In this document: piece after piece, positions 7,204-16,600 of the stretch
Layout: the number at the start of each line of letters is the position of its first letter
Position numbering within the stretch: position 1 is the stretch's first letter
From: an uncultured Muribaculaceae bacterium
GTDB lineage: Bacteria; Bacteroidota; Bacteroidia; Bacteroidales; Muribaculaceae
Direction: 5' to 3'
DNA: 17,471 nucleotides
NCBI GenBank assembly: GCA_910589095.1
Contig: CAJUSN010000005.1
Location: forward strand, 23,314 to 40,784
Translations under genes and position numbers: made by a program
Notes under the pieces: model-generated
Seen by the model: the letters and a program-made list of their open reading frames with translations, nothing else
Databases searched by the model: none
What the model was told of the DNA's origin: nothing

Positions 7204-8523
7204 GTGTTTGCTCTTGTCGATTGCAATAATTTCTTTGTGTCGTGCGAACGGGTGTTCCGTCCGGAGCTCGCCTCGCGCCCGGTCATTGTGTTGAGTAATA
7301 ACGACGGATGTGCCGTTGCGCTCTCCAACGAGGCGAAAGCTTTGGGACTCAAGCGCGGTAATCCTTATTTCAAAGTCAAGGATATATGTGAGCGTCACGG
7401 GGTGGCCGTACTGTCGGGCAATCACCGGCTCTATGGCGACATGTCGTCGCGTGTCATGGCCACCCTTCAGGCTCTCACCGACGCTCCCCTGGAGGTGTAT
7501 TCCATTGATGAGGCTTTCATAGTAATTCCGGAGGGGGTGGGCGATGTGGCCGATTTCGGACGGTATGTGGTGGAGCGCGTGAAGCGTCTCACCGGCATCC
7601 CGACATCCATGGGCATAGCTCCTACCAAGACATTGGCCAAGGTAGCGGCGCGGTTTGCCAAGAAATATCCCGGCTACAAGGGGGCTTGCCTGATCGATTC
7701 CGAAGAGAAACGGCTGAAAGCGCTGGCGCTCACGGAGGTGGGCGAGGTGTGGGGCATAGGGCGGCGTCTTTCCAGAAAACTCACCGAGCGGGGTATCGAC
7801 ACCGCGTTGAAGCTCGCTTCGCTTGACGAGAACACTGTGACGCGGCTCTTCACCGTAACGGGCTTGCGCACATGGCGCGAGCTCAACGGCACTCCGTGTA
7901 TCGAGCACGAACCGGTGGCCCCTGACAAGCAAACCATCACCTCCTCACGCTCATTTGCCTCTGATGTGCATGATTTCGAGGAGCTTCGCAAGGCCGTTTG
8001 CTCCTTCGCTTCCATAATAGGGCGGAAATTGCGCAAGCAGCAGGGTGCGGCTGCTGAAGTGTCGGTGTTTCTCTGCACGAATCGCTTCCATGAGCGCGAA
8101 CCGCAATATTTCAACACCGCCACCGTGCGCCTACCCGACCCCACGGACTATACACCCACGCTTGCCGAGGCCGCCACGGAAGCCATGCGGGCCATTTTCC
8201 GCGAGGGCTACGGATTCAAGAAGGCCGGAGTGACGGTGAGCCGTATCACTCCGCTGACCATGGTGCAGCGAAATCTGTTTGCCGACCCGGAGCGCGATGC
8301 CAAGCGCCACCGGTTGATGACAGTAATGGACCATATAAACAATAATTTTGTTCAAGGCAATTGCGTGCGCATAGCTTCCATGGGAGCCGGATTGGACGAT
8401 ATGGTGCGCCGCGAGCATGATTCACGGCTGTACACCATGTGCTTGTCGGATCTTATAAGGGTGCACACGGGCGAGTCCTCCTCGCGTGGTCACACATGCA
8501 CGCCACCCGAAAAAAATGCGTAA
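7204..8523 (+). CDS. umuC: UmuC, catalytic subunit of translesion DNA polymerase V (Y family)
   Basis: This Y-family DNA polymerase copies past damaged bases with low fidelity. It has 439 residues against about 422 in E. coli. The start is a GTG at 7204, supported by homology starting at once (MFALVDCNNFFVSCE) and by an AGGGAG purine-rich element about seven bases upstream. Catalytic acidic residues are Asp6, and Asp102-Glu103 in YSIDEAF. The helix-hairpin-helix region follows the palm (EVWGIGRRLSRKL), and the little-finger domain fills the C-terminal half. A beta-clamp-binding motif, QRNLF, is at 355-359. It lies downstream of umuD, which supports the polymerase V assignment over DinB (Pol IV). 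Its TAA stop is the start of a -7 box for the next gene. Confidence 0.97.
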   Translation: MFALVDCNNFFVSCERVFRPELASRPVIVLSNNDGCAVALSNEAKALGLKRGNPYFKVKDICERHGVAVLSGNHRLYGDMSSRVMATLQALTDAPLEVYSIDEAFIVIPEGVGDVADFGRYVVERVKRLTGIPTSMGIAPTKTLAKVAARFAKKYPGYKGACLIDSEEKRLKALALTEVGEVWGIGRRLSRKLTERGIDTALKLASLDENTVTRLFTVTGLRTWRELNGTPCIEHEPVAPDKQTITSSRSFASDVHDFEELRKAVCSFASIIGRKLRKQQGAAAEVSVFLCTNRFHEREPQYFNTATVRLPDPTDYTPTLAEAATEAMRAIFREGYGFKKAGVTVSRITPLTMVQRNLFADPERDAKRHRLMTVMDHINNNFVQGNCVRIASMGAGLDDMVRREHDSRLYTMCLSDLIRVHTGESSSRGHTCTPPEKNA

Positions 8524-8528
8524 CTTTG
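8521..8528 (+). promoter_or_regulatory. Probable -7 box of the G3E GTPase gene, overlapping the umuC stop codon
   Basis: TAACTTTG begins with the TAA stop of umuC and ends 19 bases before the GTPase ATG at 8548. The -33 region lacks a clear TTTG, so strength is uncertain. It would let the GTPase be transcribed apart from umuDC. Confidence 0.45.
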
Positions 8529-8547
8529 TCGCGTAAAATCAGCAACA

Positions 8548-9825
8548 ATGAAAAAGGAAATGCCCGTACTGCTGCTCACCGGCTATCTCGGGAGCGGCAA
8601 AACAACTCTTGTGAACCGATTGCTCAACAATCGCCGCGGCGTGCGCTTCGCCGTGATTGTAAATGATATAGGCGAGGTGAATATCGATGCCGACCTGATT
8701 GCCCGCGGTGGCGTTGTGGGCAATGACGATGATAGTCTCGTGGCGCTTCAGAACGGATGTATCTGCTGCACGCTGAAGATGGATCTGGTGCAGCAGTTAA
8801 CTGACCTGATGGAGGGCGACCGCTTTGACTACATTGTGATTGAGGCGAGCGGTATATGCGAGCCTGAACCCATAGCACAGACCATTTGCTCCATGCCTTC
8901 GATGGGCGAGGTGGTGAACCGTTTCGGATCGCCGCGTCTTGACTGCATAGTTACCGTTGTGGATGCCCTGCGCCTCAAGAGTGAGTTCGGCGCGGGTGAA
9001 AATCTCACGTCCGGCAACGTTGGTGAAGAGGATATCGAGAATCTGGTGATTCAGCAGATCGAGTTCTGCAACATAATAGTGCTGAACAAGATTTCGGAAG
9101 TGTCGGCCGAGGATGCAGCTAAAATCCGCGCCACCCTTCGTGCGCTCCAGCCGCGCGCCGAAATTATCGAGGCCGATTATGCCGACATTGATTTCGACCG
9201 GATTCTCAACACCGGAATGTTCAATTTTGAACAAGTGGCCACTTCTGCCACCTGGATTCGTAAGATTGAAACACCGCTGGCACAGCTTGAGGCTGAGGAG
9301 CACGAACACCATCATCATCATCACGAACATGACCATCATCATGACTACGAACATGACCACGAACATGATGAGAATCCTGCACATGGCGAGGAGGGGCATG
9401 TGTGCGACTGCCACTGTCACCACCACCATCATCATGGTGAAGGCGAGGCTGAGGAGTATGGCATAGGCTCCTTCGTGTATTGCCGCAGACGTCCGCTATC
9501 GCTGAATAAGTTCGACTATTTCGTGGCGCGCCATTGGCCCAAGAGCGTCATCCGCACCAAAGGCGTATGTTATTTTAAGGAGAATCCCTCCATGACCTAT
9601 CTTTTCGAGCAGGCCGGTGTGCAGAAGAAACTCACCGAATGTGGCCTTTGGTTTGCCGAAGCGCCCAAGGAGGAATTCGAACAGCTTGTGGAGCGCGAGC
9701 CCGGGTTACTTCGTGACTGGGATCCTGTGTATGGCGACCGCATGCAGAAACTTGTGTTCATAGGCCGCAATATGGATCGCGCCGAAATAACCCGTCTGCT
9801 CGACGAGTGTCTCGAGGATCTTTGA
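8548..9825 (+). CDS. G3E-family (COG0523, CobW-like) GTPase, putative metallochaperone with His-rich loop
   Basis: COG0523 GTPases deliver or store metals such as Zn, Co or Ni for target proteins in the cytoplasm. This 425-residue member has the P-loop GYLGSGKTT (12-20), the metal-binding CxCC motif (Cys71, Cys73, Cys74 in GCICCTL), a Walker B-like IVIEASG and a guanine-specificity LNKIS. A hydrophilic loop (252-297) holds 23 His and 3 Cys residues, including CDCHC. A CobW C-terminal domain follows, from about 304 (GSFVYCRRRPLSLNKFDYF). The family is diverse (CobW, YeiR, YjiA, nitrile hydratase activators), so the metal and client cannot be named. It follows umuC by 24 bases but probably has its own promoter. 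Its 3' end is five bases from the convergent thioredoxin gene. Confidence 0.93.
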   Translation: MKKEMPVLLLTGYLGSGKTTLVNRLLNNRRGVRFAVIVNDIGEVNIDADLIARGGVVGNDDDSLVALQNGCICCTLKMDLVQQLTDLMEGDRFDYIVIEASGICEPEPIAQTICSMPSMGEVVNRFGSPRLDCIVTVVDALRLKSEFGAGENLTSGNVGEEDIENLVIQQIEFCNIIVLNKISEVSAEDAAKIRATLRALQPRAEIIEADYADIDFDRILNTGMFNFEQVATSATWIRKIETPLAQLEAEEHEHHHHHHEHDHHHDYEHDHEHDENPAHGEEGHVCDCHCHHHHHHGEGEAEEYGIGSFVYCRRRPLSLNKFDYFVARHWPKSVIRTKGVCYFKENPSMTYLFEQAGVQKKLTECGLWFAEAPKEEFEQLVEREPGLLRDWDPVYGDRMQKLVFIGRNMDRAEITRLLDECLEDL

Positions 9826-9830
9826 CCTTG

Positions 9831-10130
9831 TCAGGCATTGCCCAAGGCGTCCATCAACGTTTCCACTGTGAGTTCGCCCGCATGGCGCCACACTTCGCGT
9901 CCACCATCGTAGAGGATGAACGTGGGGAGCGATTTTGCTCCTAACTCATCGGCCAGGTCGGAATACTCATCCACATCGAATTGATAGACGCTCACATGGC
10001 CAGCGGCCTCTTTCTTTACCTGTGCCATTACGGGTATCATTTTGCGGCAGTGAGGACACCATGTGGCGTAGAATTCCACCAGTGCCAAGCCTTCTTCATT
10101 CTTGAGTTTCTGTAAAAGTTCAGTATTCAT
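9831..10130 (-). CDS. Small thioredoxin-family protein with CPHC active site
   Basis: A 99-residue single-domain thioredoxin fold. The active site is WCPHC (24-28), and the cis-proline loop is SLPTF with Pro69. CPHC is typical of DsbA-like oxidants rather than the CGPC of classical thioredoxin, which implies a less reducing protein. There is no signal peptide, so it should be cytoplasmic. The start at 10130 is the only reasonable Met (MNTELLQKL). It stands alone, converging on the GTPase gene with five bases between stops and no clear terminator in the gap. No good -33/-7 pair was found upstream. Its client is unknown. Confidence 0.92.
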   Translation of the reverse strand: MNTELLQKLKNEEGLALVEFYATWCPHCRKMIPVMAQVKKEAAGHVSVYQFDVDEYSDLADELGAKSLPTFILYDGGREVWRHAGELTVETLMDALGNA

Positions 10131-10311
10131 GATTAAAGTTGCTAAAGGTTTGTTGAGTTATGTGTTGCGCTTTGTTATCCACGCAGCTGCCTCTAAGCAC
10201 ACACTAAGTGCCGAATGATCGGTTGTTGGAGGTGGCTGGGAGAGCAACGTTAACTATCAACAAACGGCACGTCCGGGAGGTCAGTAAAATTAAGTTAAAA
10301 ATGCGAAAAAG
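10131..10311. other. Thioredoxin upstream region, no clear feature
   Basis: No coding ORF, and no -33/-7 match pointing at the thioredoxin gene. The stretch is moderately GC-rich and may hold a divergent promoter that I cannot define. Confidence 0.4.
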
Positions 10312-10343
10312 GTTGCATGGAATTAAATTCCTTCTTAATTTTG
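10312..10343 (+). promoter_or_regulatory. Plus-strand Bacteroides-type promoter with no protein gene after it
   Basis: GTTG (10312-10315), 20 bases, TAATTTTG (10336-10343). The -7 box is perfect and the -33 box one base off consensus. Transcription would begin near 10350, running into a structured, non-coding stretch that ends at an intrinsic terminator. Confidence 0.6.
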
Positions 10344-10349
10344 CAATGT

Positions 10350-10550
10350 GTTTAAGCGGCATGCAGAACGCATGGAAACGCGCCTGAAATCATCATTTCG
10401 CGCATCGCCAAAACGCCGGCCTCAGGATGGATTCAACCGAATGAATCATCGCTCGGGCCCACTTGAAAAAGACAGACGTACAATAGTTGTTTTATAGATA
10501 ATTGTGTATTTGAAGCTAAAGGGAAGTCGTGAGACTTTCCTTAGTTTTTT
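10350..10550 (+). ncRNA. Putative small non-coding RNA, about 200 nt
   Basis: A promoter, an intrinsic terminator and internal hairpins bracket a region with no credible ORF. Hairpin 1 is GCGC-CT-GAAAT-CATC-ATTTC-GCGC (10380-10403). Hairpin 2 has GATTCA/TGAATC (10430-10435 with 10442-10447) extended by GAT/ATC around a bulged G, with outer GGCC/GGCC at 10418-10421 and 10456-10459. The third hairpin is the terminator. I do not recognise it as SRP RNA, tmRNA or RNase P. The length would suit a 6S-like RNA, but I cannot confirm a long closing stem. The exact 5' end is inferred from the -7 box. Confidence 0.5.
10513..10550 (+). terminator. Intrinsic terminator of the putative small RNA
   Basis: CTAAAGGGAAGTC (10516-10528), a GTGA tetraloop, then GACTTTCCTTAG (10533-10544). 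This gives about 12 pairs with one G-U and one bulged A, followed at once by six T. Orientation is plus; it points away from both flanking minus-strand genes, so it must serve a plus-strand transcript. Confidence 0.8.
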
Positions 10551-10627
10551 ATATCCCGAGCACTTTGGCAAGTAAATGAAGTGATTTAAACTTTTTCCAA
10601 ATGCAAGATTTCCTCCCCTCCGGATAC

Positions 10628-10667
10628 AAAAGCGGTGTGTCAAACATATTTTTGACACACCGCTTTT
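10628..10667 (-). terminator. Strong terminator of the giant surface-protein gene (bidirectional)
   Basis: A perfect 17-bp stem (AAAAGCGGTGTGTCAAA at 10628-10644, complement at 10651-10667) with a six-base loop, 18 bases past the stop of the 2068-residue protein. The A/T ends of the stem supply a T run in either direction. Confidence 0.93.
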
Positions 10668-10685
10668 TCAGTGTTCACTATGAGG

Positions 10686-13600
10686 TTAGCGTACCATCTG
10701 CTTGATGGTGACGGTACGTCCGTCGTTTAGCATGTAACGGATTATATATATACCGGAGTTGAGTTGCGACAGTTCTTCATTGCTGAACAAGCGTCCGGAT
10801 TCACCAAGCGTCAGACGCAATGTGCCGTCAACGGCATACACCTCGCCCTCCTTAATTTCACTTGCGGCGAAGTCTGTTTCACACTCCGTAATACCCGACA
10901 TGGGTTCTCCGTAAGTAAGATTGTCAAGAATGGCGTAGGCGGGTACGAAGCTGTTGGAACTTTGCAAGGTAACACGGATATTCTTAACATGGTCGCCAAG
11001 TGGGTGGAGATCAACTTTCTGCCAGTCGCTCACCATCACATGCGGATGCGTACGGAAATCAGCAAGATAGAATTCAACCGGTTGGCCTTCAGGATCATCT
11101 CCGGTAAAGATTATCTTGTGGTAATCACCGTCGGTGAAACTTGACATGTAGCCATCGCCATTCAGTGCGCTGTTATAGAAATAGGCACTGTTTGTGACGT
11201 ATACATGGTCGAGAGCTGCCCCGTCACGATCCTTGAGGATCTCTATGTTGCACCTTGCTCCGTAAGAGTAGACCACTGCATAGGAATCATCGGTAAAGCC
11301 GCCGCCCACCACATTGTGGAACTGTCCGGGGAACAAAGAGTCGAATCCGGTGTCGTTACAGTTGGCATAGGCGAATCCGCCCCATGCACGGTAATCAGGC
11401 ATGCAGTAATTGGAGAAAGCGAATGCTCCGCTGAAGAATATGGATGAGCCTCCTTCATCATCCTGTTTACCCCACCAGTATGATTCTTCTTCGAGAAGGT
11501 TGTCGTTGAAGTCGGCGTTGGCTTCGGTACCGTAGACCTTCAGCGAGGTAGTAGCCACGGCTTTCTGTCCGTCGGCGCTCGTCACTTCCAGTGTATAGAT
11601 GTGGGGAAGGTCGGCTGTGATGCAAAGTGTAGATTCATTTCCCACTTCATTGCCGGAGTTGTCCACCCATCGGTAAGTATATGGAGCGTCGCCACCTGTC
11701 ACGACAGGTGAGATGTTCACTTCATCACCGGCATCAGCGTCCTCCTGCTCGGCTTCAAGCTCAACATCAAGCGGAGCAATGTAGCGGATGGTGATGAACG
11801 AGAGGCTGTCGGGGGCAGACACGCTGCCGTTTGTTCCGCTTGCCACGTAGAATACATTATAGGCCGTCTGCTCGGAAAGATTGGTCAGAGTCACAGCGAG
11901 GTCTGTGTCGGCCATGATGTCGGAGTGGTCACTGTTCATCAGGGTTTCGGTTGTGGGTGCCGGTTCTCCTTCAGGGAGAACGGCATAGAACAGTGTTCCA
12001 CTCTGATTCCAGTTGGTGGTGAAGCGAGCGCTGCAGTGGGTGATACGGTCAATAGTCGGATACCCTTCATTGAGTGCAGGAGCGTCAGTTGACTGTGCTG
12101 CAAACTCGTATGCGCCTACTGTGGGTGTGGACCCACGTTTCACTCCGTCAAGATCCACATCTATATATTCAATCTTGGACCCTCCGCCAAGCGCTCCCGG
12201 CTCAGCGAGGTGGAGATCGGCTGAGGAAATGAACTGCGGCTCTTCATTTATGAGGGTGGTGTCGCCGGTAGCGGCTCCCCAAGCTTCAGCATCGGCACCA
12301 AGGTTTGAAAGCTCTCCGGTGCTGAACATCGCGTTAGTGGTGAACGTGATCGCACGTGCCTTGGCGGAATTTACAAGGTTAAACGCACGGCTGGCAGTTG
12401 AACCTGTGGTTGCAACTCGAACGGCGTTATTTGCCAACGCAACGCGTGTGAATGCATTGTCGCTGCCGGTGATGGAGATGGCATGGCCCGCCGTTCCCTC
12501 GATGTTGATGGAGTTGTGGGAAAAGTCAACATCATGACAGTCAGATGAAATGGTGAGCCCGACAGATGAGGTGCTCGGTGATGCTGTTATTGCCATGGCG
12601 TTGTTGTATATGCGGATTGGTCTTTGAGGCGTTCCGTGACTTCCACCTCGCAGATAGATTCCGCCGGAATAAACCAACTGATTGTTGATTATGCGGTTAC
12701 CGTAGATGTCACTGTTGCCGTCCATACGTACACAGTCTATTGCGTAATAGCTGGTTTTGGTGACAGCAGCACCTGCAACGATGGTGTTTTCGGCCACTGT
12801 GGCGTTGCTGACCTGATAGACATAAACAGCTTTGCTTCCTACATCGGTAAAGCGGTTGTTGCGTACAATCAGGCCGTTGAGCGAATCGTAGTTCACGTAT
12901 CCTTGGGATCCCTGGGCATATACGGCAATGTAGCCACCTGTAAATGTGTTGTCGGTAATGGTGAGGAAATCAGGATTTTTGCCGTTGGCTGCGGGTGAGC
13001 TCATGGATACATAGATCATGTTTAAGCCGCTGTAACTTGTGGCTGTTTCAGCTTCAAACACGCAGTTGCTTATAGTGCAATGGCGGGCGGCATCGACAAG
13101 ATTTATGTAATATGGATATTCAACGGATCCGCTTTTCTTTCCTATTATGGTCAGGTGGTTGAGGTTGACATACTCTGTGGAGTTGATGTTGATGATACCA
13201 TACTTGGCCGAGCCATATCCACCATCGGAATAACCGGACCCGGTGAGGATCACGTCGGAAGCAATGCCTGACTGCGAAGCGATGGTGATCAGGTTGCGTT
13301 CCGATGTGCCCCTGATATTTGATAGGTTGATATCCTCCGCATAGGTGCCCGGTTCAACCAGCAGGGTGACCGGACCTTCTATTGCGTCACCCATGGCGCT
13401 TACTGCATCGGCAAAGGTGTGGAAATCGGCTTTTTCAGAGTTACCTACGACAAATGTGCCGCCGGCATAACCTGCCTTGACAGAAGTGACAAAAGGCTGC
13501 TCCGATGTTATGGCGACAGCACTGCCTTTAGTGTCCGTAGCCGAAACGGGGCTTACAGATATGCTATGGCCGGTTTCAGCGTCCTGAGCCAAAGAGAGGG

Positions 13601-16600
13601 TAAGCCAATAGTAGTAGTCGCCCAGCACCGAGCAGGTGTCGGGTGCGGCAATGTTGAATGACAGCGAGCCGTCAGCGTCGGGCGTGGCCGATGCGAGTAA
13701 TTTCAAAGGGGAAAATCCATCGGATGCGCCGGTGTACCAAAGCTTGATTTCCTTAACATCAGAAAGATTATCGGCGGTCACATTGGCGGTGAGTGCTTTG
13801 ATCCCAATCCCGTCGAAATCGCCTTTGGCTGTCATGGTCAAACGTCCGAGCGGTGCATCAGTGGCGCCACGTACAGTTTCCTCTTCCGCAACACTTGCTC
13901 CGGTGAGTTTTTCAACGGAGAGCGCTGACGGAGTATATTGCTCCACAATCATGTCCCATCCGTCGTATGTACCGTAGGAGTAGGATTTGCATGCCACATT
14001 GACAAACATGGCTCCGTCGTCGGCCGCTGACACCATGGGCAGCGAAGGGAAGGTTGACTGTTTGCACTGCCCGAGGGCCTCAAGATCGTTGACCTCGCGG
14101 CCGCTGTAGAAGTCAAGAATGGCTGTAGCTGCTGTCTTGTAGTTCACAACTGTTACGCGTATTTTCTTAGTCGGGTCGGCGGGTTGAAAGATTACCGTAC
14201 CGTTCAATCCGTCCTTAGAGAGGATGTCGGAGTCCCCTCCGTCGTCATAGAAATGGATTGGTTGGTTTATGGTTACTATATGGTCGCCGTCGCTCATTAC
14301 AAACTGATACTTGACAGTGCGTGAACCTTCGGGGTCACCGTTTTCCACCTCTATCTGGCCGGCGTCGGTGTGGATGACGTTGATTGAAGCATCAACGACC
14401 ATGTCGGCAGGGGCTGATTCGGCAACGTCAACAAGCAGCAAGTAGGCGTTGGTGCCTTCAATCATTGTATGGTCGGCCTTTACGGCTATGGAGTTTTCAT
14501 TGGCGTTGACCTCTGCGCTGCCCACAATATTAATTCCACCATCGTCGTCAATGGAGGCGATGCTGATCTTTTTCACAGCCTCGGCGCAGTCCTTGAGCAG
14601 GATGTCAACACCTGTTAGCTTGCGGCTGTCGAGAGTGCCTTCTGTAACTATGGTAAGGCCAAGTAATTCCTGGTTTACAGCGCCGGGCATAATGGCCGTG
14701 GTGTTGGATTGGGTCACGTCCACGGACTCTACCGTCATGTTGTGGTCAATGAACGGGGTCACCGTTGCGGTCCATCCTTTACCGGCGTAGTAACTGGAAG
14801 TGGTGTTGGCGTTGAATACGATTGTAAGGGAGCCATCGGCGGCTTCCGAACGTATTTTGCCAGGTTTGTCTCCGCTTTGGCTCAGTCGCCACATCAGATT
14901 GGTGTCTGTGGCGGTGCGTCCGCTGTAAATTTCATATTTTGCTTTTATACCATAGGATGATGAAGAATAGTAGATATCAAAATCCGAAAATTCCAGCTCG
15001 CATTTGGCGCCTTCTTGAGGGATGAATGTGACAACACATTCCCCGTCCTTCAGGAGGTATTTTGAGGAACTGATTGGGTCCGGAGTACTGACAAACTGCC
15101 ACGTATCTCGGATTTCCCTGACATCGTAGCCTTCGTGATGACTGAAGACATTGGATATGGTCACAGCAGTAGGTTCATGCTCACCAACCGGGATTGAAGT
15201 GTCACCTGAAACCACTGACACAGGTTTGACTGTGATTATGTTTCCATTCAGTGCAGAGGTGGCTATGTCGGCAAGTATGGCATAGTAATTGGAGCCCTCG
15301 CTCAGGGTTGCTCCGTCAAGTGTTATGGTGTTATTGCCGTCGGAAATGCCGGTGAGTTCGCCAACAAGGTTGGCGGTGGAAATCACATTTTCTTCCCCCA
15401 GGGCGTAGACTTTCAGTGCGGAGAGCGATGATGCCCCGTTGACGTTCAGGTTGAGTGAAGCAAGGGCGAGAGGATTGAGGGTGTTGGTGGACTTGACGTT
15501 TATGGTAGCAACTACAACTCCAGTGTCATAGGCTGAAGCTCCATGTGTGTCGATATCCACAGCCGTAGCCCCGTCAATGGTCATGTCACCGGGCATAAAC
15601 TCGCTCACCACCGCCTCCCATCCATCGGCAGGCACTCCTGTCTTGCTCGCAAGGGTGATGGTCATGGAGCCATCATCGGCAGTGCTTTTAACAGTCTTGG
15701 CTTTGTCGGTGAGCCGGGTGATAAGATTGCTCTCATCAGCGTTTCTGCCGGCATAAAACTTGAACACATCCTCATTTCCCACGCTTACAGCCGAGGGGTT
15801 ATAGAATATGGCTAGTTTATCAAATTCAACTTTGATTTTATGGCCCTCCGTGGCGGGGACAAATGTGACGGTTCCTGAAAATTTGTTGCCGATTTTTCCT
15901 TCAGCACCTCCGTCATCGTAAAAGCCGGCTGCTTCGCTGATGGTGTAGGTAGTCGGTATGGCAGGCATAAGGATGGTGTTGTCAACGGTAACATTGCCTT
16001 CCGGAGCTATTTCGTGGCGCTCATCGCCAACTGTCACACTTATTCCGTATGGGGCGGCAATGGAACCTATGAAATCGGCCGGAAGCGAGCCACCTAAATA
16101 ATATGTATTATTCCCTGCCAGCAACTGCACCGGTCCTGTGAAGTTGATGGCTCCGCCTTCCGAAGCTTCCGCAACCTTACTTTCGGCTGACATGGTAGCA
16201 TCGTTGTACATAGCCATACCTGAAACGCCGGTACCATTCATACCGCTCACGTTAAGTTGAAATCCGTTTAGCACAAGGGGCGAGTTGATCCCATCTGTTG
16301 TTATGGTGAGAGTGCCCAACAGTGCATTGGCAGCCCCGCGGTTCAAGTTTTCCGATGCTTTGTATTTGGCTGAAACGAACTCCATGTCTTTCGGAACAAC
16401 GCTTTGGACCAGTATGGTGAATCCGTATGCGCTTCCAAACGACGTGCAGTGGAATCCAATCGAAAAAGCTCCGGAAGCATCCTTGGAGATATACGTGCCG
16501 GGCGCGGACCCGGTTTTGAGCTCATCACACCATCCGCCCGGCATATAATTGTAGCCAAGTCCCGATGAGGCTCCGCTTTTGCCAATTTTGTCCTTGACAT

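Noticed and set aside
6750..7932. Two overlapping minus-strand ORFs of 200 and 264 codons across umuDC
   Set aside because: Both lie opposite well-supported umuD and umuC and show no family features.
8797..9435. A 212-codon minus-strand ORF with a Met/Val-rich N-terminus resembling membrane segments
   Set aside because: It is the reverse complement of the GTPase gene; the Met/Val runs are antisense His and Asp codons.
9301..9438. Poly-His stretches as a cloning tag or vector contamination
   Set aside because: The His codons are mixed with Asp, Glu and Cys inside a complete GTPase reading frame; internal His-rich loops are known in COG0523 proteins.
8548..9825. Linking the CobW-like GTPase to the B12 riboswitch as a cobalamin biosynthesis locus
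   Set aside because: COG0523 proteins mostly serve zinc or other metals, no cob/cbi gene is present, and the gene is on the other strand, about 7.3 kb from the riboswitch with separate promoters.
10345..10386. A 13-codon ORF (MCLSGMQNAWKRA) at the start of the putative small RNA
   Set aside because: It would begin at or before the predicted transcription start and has no ribosome-binding context; too short to support.
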